This document shows, one piece after another, positions 25,804 to 34,002 of a stretch of DNA of 37,559 nt (position 1 is the stretch's first letter; each line of letters begins with the position of its first letter). The stretch is from Thermaceae bacterium. GTDB taxonomy: Bacteria; Deinococcota; Deinococci; Deinococcales; Marinithermaceae. The notes under the pieces are model-generated. The model saw only the letters and a list, made by a program, of their open reading frames with translations, was not told the DNA's origin and made no database searches. The DNA is taken from positions 1 through 37,559 of the forward strand of contig JALVVO010000162.1 in NCBI GenBank assembly GCA_027023345.1, written 5' to 3'. Position numbers and translations under genes: made by a program.

Positions 25804-25848
25804 GAAGCGTATGGCCCCTGGCCCGGCCGGGCCAGGGGCCCCTTCCTA
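25801..25848 (+). other. Long compound hairpin filling the gap between the two DUF11 paralogues
   Basis: A perfect 28-nt palindrome (25813-25840, arms starting GGCCCCTGGCCCGG) sits inside outer arms TAGGAAG (25801-25807) and CTTCCTA (25842-25848). The outer arm includes the stop codon of the first gene, and the structure ends at the AAGGAG of the next gene (ATG 25859). There is no U-tract, so it is a poor intrinsic terminator. It may be a stability or processing element that sets different expression of the two genes. Confidence 0.75.
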
Positions 25849-25858
25849 AGGAGTCGGG

Positions 25859-28579
25859 ATGGGTCCCCACCAAATTCCGACCAAGACCAAGTTCGCGGGC
25901 GTATTCTTCCTCGTGCTCGCCTTGCTCGTCCCGGGCCTGGCCTGGGCCGTGGTGCCGGCCGGGACCGTGATCGAGAACCAAGCCAGCGCTACCGTAGCCT
26001 CGGGCGAGCGGTACGTGTCGAACCTGGTGCAGACCGTGGTCAAGCCGGTCTGCGTGCCCGAGCTCGCCCCCGGCGGTACTCCCACTCACCCCGGCCAGCG
26101 CACGTCGGTTGGGGCCGGCGGGTACGCGGTCTTACCCTACGTCCTTTCCAACCAAGGAAACGCGGAGTTCGATTTCCAACTCGCTTGGGCCGAGGCGGCT
26201 GGTTCCGACTGGCACCCCGCTGAGGCCAAGCTTTTCCTGGATGAAAACGCCAACGGCGAAGCTGATCCCGGGGAGCCCGAGGTCGATCAAGTTCGCCTTG
26301 CTTTTGGCGAGTCGGCCCGGCTGGTGCTCCGCGTGAAGGCCCCCGTCGGGGCCAGCGGGAGCCTCTGGATTACGCCGGTTGCCCGGTGTCCCTCGGGCGA
26401 GACCGACGACCAGAACTACGCCGAGGTCCGCCTGGTCTCGGGGCCGGCGCTCGCGGTGGAAAAGCGCTTTTCCCCGGCCGCCGTGCTCCCTGGCGAGGCA
26501 ACCGGCGTGGAGCTCAAGGTCCGCAACCTGGGCGACGCCCCGGCCGGCGGCGAGGTGGTGCTCAGCGACGATCTAGAGTCCCTCTCCGGACTCGCTTACG
26601 TCCCCGGCAGCGCTGAGGCTCCCAAGGGCACGATCGAGTACCGGGGGTCGAGTGGGTGGCAGACGAGCGAGCCCTCGGAGGTGTTGGGGATCCGCCTGCG
26701 CCTTTCCGACCTCGACGTCGGCGAGGAGGCGGTACTCCGCTTCCGCCTTGAGGTGGCGGCCGGCCACGCCCCCGGCGCCGTGGAGAACGCCGCGCGCGCC
26801 GAGGGGCCGGGGGGACCCGCGGAGGCTCGGGCGGCCCTTGAGGTCCTCCCGCTTCGGGCCCACTACCTTGGACCCGGCGGAAACCCCCGCGCCCTCCCCG
26901 GCGGCGAGGGCAGCGCGGACGACCGCCAGTCGGCCTCGATCATCGAAGGGCAGCGCTACTGCTTCGATCAGACCCTAGAGAACGCAGGGAACGCCGAGGA
27001 CGCCTACGACCTCGACGTAAAGGGTGTTCCCGCCGGCTTCCAGGTGACCCTGGTCCAGCCCGGCGATGCGCCGCTTCCGAGCCCTGTGGTCTTGCCCGCG
27101 GGATCCTCGCTCGACTTCCAGGTCTGCCTTCGGGCGCCGGCCGGGAGCGCGGGCTCCCCGGGGTTTGAGCTCGAGCTCACGGCTATCTCGCGGGCGACCG
27201 GCGAGACCAACCGGACCTGGGATCGGGTGGAGCGTGTGTATCCGGCCGGCGGCGTGGTCCTGACCAAAACGGTCGAGCCCGAGGGTCCGGTGGCGGCGGG
27301 CACCACGCTGACCTACACCCTGACCGCGGAGAACACCTATCCCTTTGACCTCCACGACGTGGTCGTCCGGGATCCCCTGGACGAGCACCTCGAGTACGTC
27401 GAGAGCGACCCCGCCGGCGCCTACGACGCCGCGCGGCACCGGGTCGAGTGGCGTTTCGATCGGCTCGCGGCCGGGGCCCGCTGGCAGGCCACGCTGGTCG
27501 TGCGAGTCAAGGAAGGCGTGCCCGACGACACCCGGATCGCGAACCGGTTCAGCCTAGAAAGCCGGGAGATCTCCGACCCGGCGGTCTCCGCTCCCGTCGA
27601 GACCCAGGTCTGGTCCACCCAGATCCTGCTCAAGAAAGAGGTTGCGGCCCGGCGCGTCCGCGTAGGCGACCGGGTGCGCTACACACTGACCTTGAAGAAC
27701 CCCGGAAAGGTGGCGGTCACGCTGGACCTCGCCGACCTCCCCGACGCCCACCTCCGCTACCTGCCGGGGAGCGCGACCCCGAGCGAGCCGGAGGTCGAGG
27801 ACGGGCGGTTGATCTGGCGAGCGATCCACCTGGCCCCGGGAGAGGAGAAGTCCTTTAGCTACGAGATGCGGGTGCTTCCGGGCGCCCCCCGGGAGATTAC
27901 GAACCGCGCCATCGCCCAGGGCGAGAGCGCCGGGGGCACGGCGCTGGCCACCGGCTGGGTGCGGGCGCGGCTCTTGAGCGAGGATCCGACGATGCTCGAG
28001 CGCCGCGGCACCCTGGTCGGCCGGGTGTTCCTCGACGCGAATCGCGACGGCCGCTTTGATCCCGGGAAGGACACCCCGCTGCCCGGGGCGCGGGTGGTGC
28101 TCGCGGACGGCCGGCAGGCCCTGACCGACCTTGAGGGGCGCTACGCCTTCCGAGACCTCGACCCCGGCGTTTGGCTGGTCGGCCTTGAACCCGCCAGCGC
28201 CCCGTTCCCGCCGTTGCCGCATCCCGCGGCCGTGGGCGAGGGGTACGCGCACCGCGTGCAGGTCTACGGCCTCGCGGTCAGCGACTTCCCGCTCGCCGAG
28301 CCCAAGGGCTGGATCCGCTCGATCCGGGAGACCGAGCTCAGGATGGGGCCGCTCACCTTGAAAAAGCGCCTCTTGCCCCTGGATGAGGGGCGGTACCGGG
28401 TGGTGCTCTGGCTTTCGTCGGAGCAGCCGATCCCCGAGCTCACCGTTCGCGACCCCCTGCCCGGCGGTGGCGAGAAGCGCTTTGCCTTCGACCGTTTCGT
28501 GGGCACCAAGACGATCACCTACGACCTGAGCGCCCCCGCGTGGCTCACCGACCCTGAGGTTCGCTGGAGGTACCCATGA
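25859..28579 (+). CDS. Large exported DUF11-repeat protein with SdrD B-like domain (second paralogue)
   Basis: The product has 906 residues. The ATG at 25859 has AAGGAG upstream. A signal peptide is at about 1-31 (VFFLVLALLVPGLAWA). The mature start PAGTVIENQASATV repeats that of the preceding protein, and the next ~460 residues are co-linear with it (NQGNAEFDF unit, calcium-like LDENANGEADPGE, DUF11, NAGNAEDAYDL unit). Two more DUF11 domains follow near 465-590 and 595-700. An SdrD B-like domain at about 718-785 starts GRVFLDANRDGRFDPG and ends GRYAFRDLDPGVW. The C-terminal ~110 residues have a different beta-rich fold. It is much more GC-rich than its paralogue. It ends in ATGA overlap with the barrel gene, which suggests fixed stoichiometry. 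Confidence 0.87.
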   Translation: MGPHQIPTKTKFAGVFFLVLALLVPGLAWAVVPAGTVIENQASATVASGERYVSNLVQTVVKPVCVPELAPGGTPTHPGQRTSVGAGGYAVLPYVLSNQGNAEFDFQLAWAEAAGSDWHPAEAKLFLDENANGEADPGEPEVDQVRLAFGESARLVLRVKAPVGASGSLWITPVARCPSGETDDQNYAEVRLVSGPALAVEKRFSPAAVLPGEATGVELKVRNLGDAPAGGEVVLSDDLESLSGLAYVPGSAEAPKGTIEYRGSSGWQTSEPSEVLGIRLRLSDLDVGEEAVLRFRLEVAAGHAPGAVENAARAEGPGGPAEARAALEVLPLRAHYLGPGGNPRALPGGEGSADDRQSASIIEGQRYCFDQTLENAGNAEDAYDLDVKGVPAGFQVTLVQPGDAPLPSPVVLPAGSSLDFQVCLRAPAGSAGSPGFELELTAISRATGETNRTWDRVERVYPAGGVVLTKTVEPEGPVAAGTTLTYTLTAENTYPFDLHDVVVRDPLDEHLEYVESDPAGAYDAARHRVEWRFDRLAAGARWQATLVVRVKEGVPDDTRIANRFSLESREISDPAVSAPVETQVWSTQILLKKEVAARRVRVGDRVRYTLTLKNPGKVAVTLDLADLPDAHLRYLPGSATPSEPEVEDGRLIWRAIHLAPGEEKSFSYEMRVLPGAPREITNRAIAQGESAGGTALATGWVRARLLSEDPTMLERRGTLVGRVFLDANRDGRFDPGKDTPLPGARVVLADGRQALTDLEGRYAFRDLDPGVWLVGLEPASAPFPPLPHPAAVGEGYAHRVQVYGLAVSDFPLAEPKGWIRSIRETELRMGPLTLKKRLLPLDEGRYRVVLWLSSEQPIPELTVRDPLPGGGEKRFAFDRFVGTKTITYDLSAPAWLTDPEVRWRYP

Positions 28580-31500
28580 GGTTCTTCGCGAGGGTCGCCC
28601 TTTGGACCGTTTTTCTAGCCGCGATCTTTGCCCGGGGCGAAGGCGATTGGAAAACGGGCATTCCCCTGATCGTTCCCGGGGACGCCCTTGGTTGGGAGAC
28701 GAGCGAGCTTCAGGTCGTGCTGGAAGTTAAGAAGCCCTCGGAGCTCGAAGTCCTGCTCTACTCCCCAGGCTTCGACCCCACGGACTACCGTTCGCCCCGC
28801 GAGCTCGGCGACGAGCGGTACGACCAGGGTAAGGGGGATCTGCTCGCGGTCTACGAGCTTCGCCAGGGCCGGCGGGTGATCGTCCGCAAGCGCTACGGCG
28901 TCGAGCCTCACGCCTGGCACCGGCTGTTTTCCGGGCGGCTGCTTCCCGGCGAGTACGTGATCGCCTCGCGCTTCTTCGGCAACGCCAAGAACGCGGTGGT
29001 CTTCGCGCTCAAGGTCCGGTCGGGCGAGGCCCGGTTGTTGCTGGCCCCGAACGCCATGCAGACCTACAACGTGGTTCGGGGAGGTTGGCAAACGCCCTTT
29101 AGGCTCCACGTCCCCGAATACTCGCGAGACCTCAAGGTCGGCATCTACGACGGCGACGGGCCCAAGGAGCTCGAGCTCAGGGTCCAGACTCCGAAGGGCG
29201 AGCTCCGCCCTCCGGTTCCCGGCAACCGCGCCTGGACCTACGTCGCCACCGAGGAGCCCGGCGAATACGCCTTCCGCTTCCGCATCCCCGAGACCGCGAC
29301 CCAGCACACCAACACGGTGGGTTTCAAGGTCTCCCTGGGCCGGATTCGCGTGGAGATCGTGGACACCGAGGGGCGCCCGGTGCCCGGCGCGAGCTACCGG
29401 GTGCGCGGGCAGTACCGGCGGGTGGTGGAACTGAAGAAGCCCGCGGGCTGGGAGCTGGTGGAGACGCGCGTGGACGGCGGGCGGGAGCTCGGGCCCGGAC
29501 AGGTGGCGTTCGGCATGGGCTCGGGCTCGGTGCGCTTCGTGCTCAAGCGCGAGCGGTCTCCGGGTCGGCTCGTCGTGCGCGCGCGGGTGGTCTGCGGCGA
29601 CTTCCAGGAGCCCTATCCCCTCGAGCTCAGGGTGGGCGACCGCGCCCTCCGCCTGCCCCCGAGCGGGGAGGCCGAGCTCGAGCTCGACCCCGGCGCCTAC
29701 GACCTCGCGCCCGCCCCGGTCCCCGGGGCCCGTGTGGAGGGCGACGCCCGCGTCGAGGTAGTCCCGGGGCGCACCGTTCGGGCCGAGCTCTGGATCCACC
29801 CCGAGGTCCGGCTGAGCCTGCGTCCGGCGGCCGAGGCCAAGGTCGGGGTGCCGGTGCCCGTGCAGCTCCGGGCCGAGACCGCATTCTCGGGGACGCTGCC
29901 TTTGAAGCTCTTCTTGGAGCTCCCCGAGGGGCTCGAGTCCCGGGGGCCCGCGTCGGTCCAGGCACCGCTCTCCGCCGATCGGCCGGTGGAGATCGAGGTG
30001 CCGGTGGTGGCGAGGAAAGCGGGAGACTTTACCCTCGCCGCCCGGGCGGAGCCCTGTGGCGGCCGCGCCCGGGCGACCCTGCGGGCGGTGAGCCCGGCCG
30101 CCTTCGTCCTGAAAAAGACCGCGCTCACCCCCGAGGTGGCGGTGGGGCAGGAGGCCGCGTTCCGCGTCGAGGTCGTGAACACCGGCGGGACGGCCGGCGA
30201 GGTGCGCCTTCTGGACCCCGCGCCCCGGGGCTTCGTGGGGCCCTCGCTCAACGAGACCTTGCGGCTCGAGCCCGGCGAGCGCTACCAGAAGGTGATCCGC
30301 GGGCGGGTCACCGAGGACGCCGGCGAACGGCTCTTGAACCGGGCCTGGCTCTACCAGGCGGGGCGCGAGCTGGCCAAGGCTGAGGCCGAGGTGCGGGTGC
30401 TCCAGCCCCAGCCCGGGCTCTCGCGCCGCGTCGAGCCTCGGGTGGTGCTGCCCGGCGAGACCGTGACCACCTGTCTGCAGGTGGAAAACCGCGGCCAGGC
30501 CCCGATGACCTACCGCCTGGAGGACCGGCCCCCCGACTGGTTGGAGCCCGAGGGGACGACGGTCTTTTCTGGCGCGCTGGATCCGGGCGCCCAGGCCGAG
30601 CACTGCTACCGCGCGGGCGTCCGCTACGGCGCTCCGGTGGAGGGGACCTTCGAAGCGGTGCTCGAAAGCAGCGCCGGCCGCCTCAGCAACCGCGCCACGA
30701 TCCGCCGCGAGCTGCTTCGGCTGGAGAAGGAGGCGGAGCCCGCGAGGGTCCTTCCCGAGCACCTGGTGCGTTTCCAGGTCACCGTCGCGAACCCCCTCAA
30801 CCGGCCGGTTCGGGTCCGCGTCCTCGATACCCCCGCCGCCGGGCTCGGCATGCGGGGCTTCGAGGAGGAGGTCGAGCTACCCGCCCGGGGTCGGAAGACC
30901 TTCGAGCTCGAGGCCCGTCCCTCCCAGGTGGGCCGCTTGAAGAACCGGGTCGCCGCCTACCTCGGCGACACCCCCGCTGCCCGGCCCGCCTCGGCCGAGG
31001 TCGAGGTCGTGCCTCCGCTCACCGCCGAGCGGGTCTCGCGCGTGGTGGTCCGCTTCACGGTCGAGGGCGAGGGGGACGCCCTGCTCATCCGCCAGGCCCT
31101 GCCCTCTGGCGCCCGCTACCGGAGGGGCACCGCCCGGATGGACGGGCGCCCGCTTCCCGACCCGCGGGTGGACGACGAGGGCCGGCTTTACTGGAAGATC
31201 CCCTTCGCCAAAGAGGGAAGGCTTAGCTTCGAGCTCGCCCACGCGTCCGCCCTGGAACGCTTGCCCGAGCCCGAGCTCACGTTGCTCGTCGGGGACCGCG
31301 AGCTGCCCCTTCAGGGTGACCTGAGGCTCGCGGACTACCGGCGCGCCCGCCCGCTCGGGAAAAAGACCCGCGAGGGGCTCATCAAGGAACCGCTCCCCGG
31401 CACCGTGTTCCGCGATCGCGGCAGCGCCCGGGTACGGGTGGTGGCTCCCTACGGACGCCCCGTCGAGCTCTTCGTGAACGGCGAGCCGGTGGACCGCTCC

Positions 31501-34002
31501 CGCCTCGGCGAGGCCCGCTACGACAAGGCACGGGGCGTCGCCGAGCTGCAGTACTACGGGGTACCCCTCAAGGTGGGGTCCAACCGGATCGAGGTGCGGG
31601 CCGGCGACGCGGTGGACCGGATCGAGGTCTTCCGGACCGGGCCGGCCGAGCGGCTGGTGGTGATTCCCGAGCGGATGGTCGCCGACGGGCGCACGCCGAT
31701 CCGCCTCCGGATCGAGGCCCAAGACGCCCTTGGGCTGGCCACCGGCGAGGGCTTCGTCACCGTGGAGGCGAGCCCCGAGCCGGCGAAACCCGACGCCGCG
31801 CCCCGGGAGTCCGGGTATCAGGTTGCCATGCGGAACGGCGTCGCCGAGCTCGTGCTGAAGCCGGTCGCCCACGCCACCGAGGTCCGCGTCAAGGCGGCCA
31901 AGGACGGGCTCGTCACCGAGTACCGGGGCTTCGCCGGGGGCGCCGACCGCCGCTTCTACCTAGCCCAGGGAAGCGTCACCGTGCGCTTCCAGGACGGCTT
32001 CGAGCTGGGCGGCCTAGCCCGCGGGTACCTGGAGACCCCCCTCGCGGGCGGGCACCTGCAGGGGGCGCTGAACGTGGCCGCCGGCGAGGGGCAGCTCTAC
32101 CCCGGGCTCGACCGCCCCGAGGACCCGAACGGGAGGTTCCCACTCACCGGCGCCGGCGTGGAGGCCCGGCTGGCCCTCGCCTCCGAGGACGGGGTGGCCT
32201 TCCGCTACGACCGCGGCCCCTTCTCGGTCGGCTACGGCCGGCTCGGGATGGCGCTTTCCAACCTGGTCGGCATGCCAAAGAGCAGCGTCCTCGCCGCCGA
32301 GTACCGGGGGCCGGTGCGGGTGGCGGCCTTCGTCGGGCTCCTGCCGCGGGAGCTCCTCCGCGAGGTGCTCGTTCCCGACGGGACCCGGATCTACCGCCTC
32401 TCCCGGCCGGCGAAGCCCGGGAGCGAGCGGGTCTACCTGGAGCGGGGCGGGGTCCGCGAGCGCTTGGTCCCGCTCCGGGACTACGTCCTCGACGCGCCGA
32501 GCGGCACCCTCTACCTGGCCCGGTCGCTTTGGCCATGGGACGCCTCCTTCGTCGAGCAGCGGCTCGTCGTCTACTACGCCCCCGAGGCCGCGCCCCGCGA
32601 GCGCGTCGGGGTGGGGGCCGCCGTGGGCTACCGTCGGGGCGGCTTTAGCCTGGAGCTCGCCGCGGCCAGCCTGGACCTCGGCCGCAGCCTGAACCTGGGG
32701 GCGGCCCTGGGCTACCGCACCAAGGGCTTCGGGTTGTCCCTCACCTACCGCCTCGAGGACGGGCAGAGCGCCCTTGGTCTGACCGCCGAGGGCGAGCGGG
32801 GGCCGATCTCGGCCCGGGCAAACCTCCACTACGCCGGTACCCTTTCCGGGCGGGCCCGGGTGGCGGCGAAGATCGGGAGCGCCGGTCGGGCGGTGCTCGA
32901 GCACCAGGGCCGCTCCGGTTCGAACCAGACCCGCCTGCTCTACGAGCACGACCTCGGCCGAAACCTCTTCGCCGGCGTCGGTGGCGGGTACTTCTGGGAG
33001 GAGAAGGCGTTCGCCTTGCTCGGCCGGCTCGGCTACCAGGACGCCCGCGCCCGCCTCACCCTGACCCACGCCCAGCCCTTCTCGGTTGCGCCCGAGACCG
33101 GCCTCGACGCCCGCTACGCCTTCGACGCCAACCTCAGCCTGGAGGCGGGTCTGCGCTACCGCTGGGGGCTGGGGCTTTCGGGCGTGCTCGGCCTCGATCA
33201 AAAGCTCGGCCCCGCCAATCTCGCCATCCGCTACCAGCTCCCGGGCGCGGGAGGCGAGGGGAACCGGGCTCGCTTCGGCGTTCGGGCGCCACTGCCGCTT
33301 GGCGACCGCTGGTCGCTCGACTTCTCCGCCGGGTACGAACGGAGCTTCGCCTCCGGCGAGGCCCAGGCCGGCGCCGGGGTGGCCGTCCGCTACCGGTCGG
33401 AGGGCTTTACCGCGAGCTTCGGCGTCGAGGGCGCCACCGGCACCTCCGGCGACAAGGTCACCCTCAGGGCCGGTGCCGGCGGCCAGATCGACCGCCGGCA
33501 GGTGGTCTCCTTCGACGTCAACTACCAGGTGGTTCCCGAGCCCGCTGGGAAGTTCACCCTGGCCTACGCGTTCCGCGGCCGGGTGCTCCAGGTGCTTACC
33601 TACCACCGGTACACTAGCCGGGAGGCGGTGCTCGAGGGCGAGCTCGCCCCCACCTGGCACCCGAACCTTTCCTTCCAGCTCAGGCCCAGCGCGGCCTACC
33701 GGATTTACTTCGCCGATCCGGGCGGCAACACCTACCAGCTCGGCCTTGGCTTCAACTATTACTTCACCCGTCGCCTGGGCTTCGGCGCGGGAGGGTACTA
33801 CGTGATACAACCGGGTACGGATACTCGTGAGCTGGCTTTCAGCGTGGAGGGCAGCTTCCGCGTGCTCGACCCGCTCTGGCTGAACCTCGGCTACACCTTT
33901 GGCGGCTTCCGCGGCCTCACCCCCGAGGCGCGGCCGGGGGTCTACCTGCGGCTGGACCTCTTCGATGGCGGCTGCGGGTGCCCGGAGGGGGTGGACCAAT
34001 GA
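28576..34002 (+). CDS. Giant DUF11-stalk protein with predicted C-terminal outer-membrane beta-barrel
   Basis: The product has 1808 residues, with ATG at 28576. The hydrophobic N-terminus (about 1-20) is a signal peptide. Residues ~30-480 are beta-rich and unrecognised. DUF11-like units begin near 510 (LKKTALTPEVAVGQEAAFRV), 614 (RRVEPRVVLPGETVTTCLQV) and 715 (LEKEAEPARVLPEHLVRFQV). An invasin-like unit lies near 1025. From about 1120 to the end, repeated amphipathic strands rich in Gly, Tyr, Arg and Leu with short turns look like a ~680-residue outer-membrane barrel. Inside this part, around 1275-1320, is a block with PGSERVYL and LRDYVLDAPSGTLYL, which recalls motifs in SprA-like giant barrels. 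The last strand GVYLRLDLF is followed by CGCPEGVDQ. It could anchor or export its neighbours; that is inference. Confidence 0.85.
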   Translation: MRFFARVALWTVFLAAIFARGEGDWKTGIPLIVPGDALGWETSELQVVLEVKKPSELEVLLYSPGFDPTDYRSPRELGDERYDQGKGDLLAVYELRQGRRVIVRKRYGVEPHAWHRLFSGRLLPGEYVIASRFFGNAKNAVVFALKVRSGEARLLLAPNAMQTYNVVRGGWQTPFRLHVPEYSRDLKVGIYDGDGPKELELRVQTPKGELRPPVPGNRAWTYVATEEPGEYAFRFRIPETATQHTNTVGFKVSLGRIRVEIVDTEGRPVPGASYRVRGQYRRVVELKKPAGWELVETRVDGGRELGPGQVAFGMGSGSVRFVLKRERSPGRLVVRARVVCGDFQEPYPLELRVGDRALRLPPSGEAELELDPGAYDLAPAPVPGARVEGDARVEVVPGRTVRAELWIHPEVRLSLRPAAEAKVGVPVPVQLRAETAFSGTLPLKLFLELPEGLESRGPASVQAPLSADRPVEIEVPVVARKAGDFTLAARAEPCGGRARATLRAVSPAAFVLKKTALTPEVAVGQEAAFRVEVVNTGGTAGEVRLLDPAPRGFVGPSLNETLRLEPGERYQKVIRGRVTEDAGERLLNRAWLYQAGRELAKAEAEVRVLQPQPGLSRRVEPRVVLPGETVTTCLQVENRGQAPMTYRLEDRPPDWLEPEGTTVFSGALDPGAQAEHCYRAGVRYGAPVEGTFEAVLESSAGRLSNRATIRRELLRLEKEAEPARVLPEHLVRFQVTVANPLNRPVRVRVLDTPAAGLGMRGFEEEVELPARGRKTFELEARPSQVGRLKNRVAAYLGDTPAARPASAEVEVVPPLTAERVSRVVVRFTVEGEGDALLIRQALPSGARYRRGTARMDGRPLPDPRVDDEGRLYWKIPFAKEGRLSFELAHASALERLPEPELTLLVGDRELPLQGDLRLADYRRARPLGKKTREGLIKEPLPGTVFRDRGSARVRVVAPYGRPVELFVNGEPVDRSRLGEARYDKARGVAELQYYGVPLKVGSNRIEVRAGDAVDRIEVFRTGPAERLVVIPERMVADGRTPIRLRIEAQDALGLATGEGFVTVEASPEPAKPDAAPRESGYQVAMRNGVAELVLKPVAHATEVRVKAAKDGLVTEYRGFAGGADRRFYLAQGSVTVRFQDGFELGGLARGYLETPLAGGHLQGALNVAAGEGQLYPGLDRPEDPNGRFPLTGAGVEARLALASEDGVAFRYDRGPFSVGYGRLGMALSNLVGMPKSSVLAAEYRGPVRVAAFVGLLPRELLREVLVPDGTRIYRLSRPAKPGSERVYLERGGVRERLVPLRDYVLDAPSGTLYLARSLWPWDASFVEQRLVVYYAPEAAPRERVGVGAAVGYRRGGFSLELAAASLDLGRSLNLGAALGYRTKGFGLSLTYRLEDGQSALGLTAEGERGPISARANLHYAGTLSGRARVAAKIGSAGRAVLEHQGRSGSNQTRLLYEHDLGRNLFAGVGGGYFWEEKAFALLGRLGYQDARARLTLTHAQPFSVAPETGLDARYAFDANLSLEAGLRYRWGLGLSGVLGLDQKLGPANLAIRYQLPGAGGEGNRARFGVRAPLPLGDRWSLDFSAGYERSFASGEAQAGAGVAVRYRSEGFTASFGVEGATGTSGDKVTLRAGAGGQIDRRQVVSFDVNYQVVPEPAGKFTLAYAFRGRVLQVLTYHRYTSREAVLEGELAPTWHPNLSFQLRPSAAYRIYFADPGGNTYQLGLGFNYYFTRRLGFGAGGYYVIQPGTDTRELAFSVEGSFRVLDPLWLNLGYTFGGFRGLTPEARPGVYLRLDLFDGGCGCPEGVDQ

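Noticed and set aside
23227-33999. Several long minus-strand frames (525, 715, 331 and 661 codons) opposite the DUF11 operon
   Set aside because: High GC keeps the antisense frames open. They have no start signals, no domain pattern and a composition typical of shadows.
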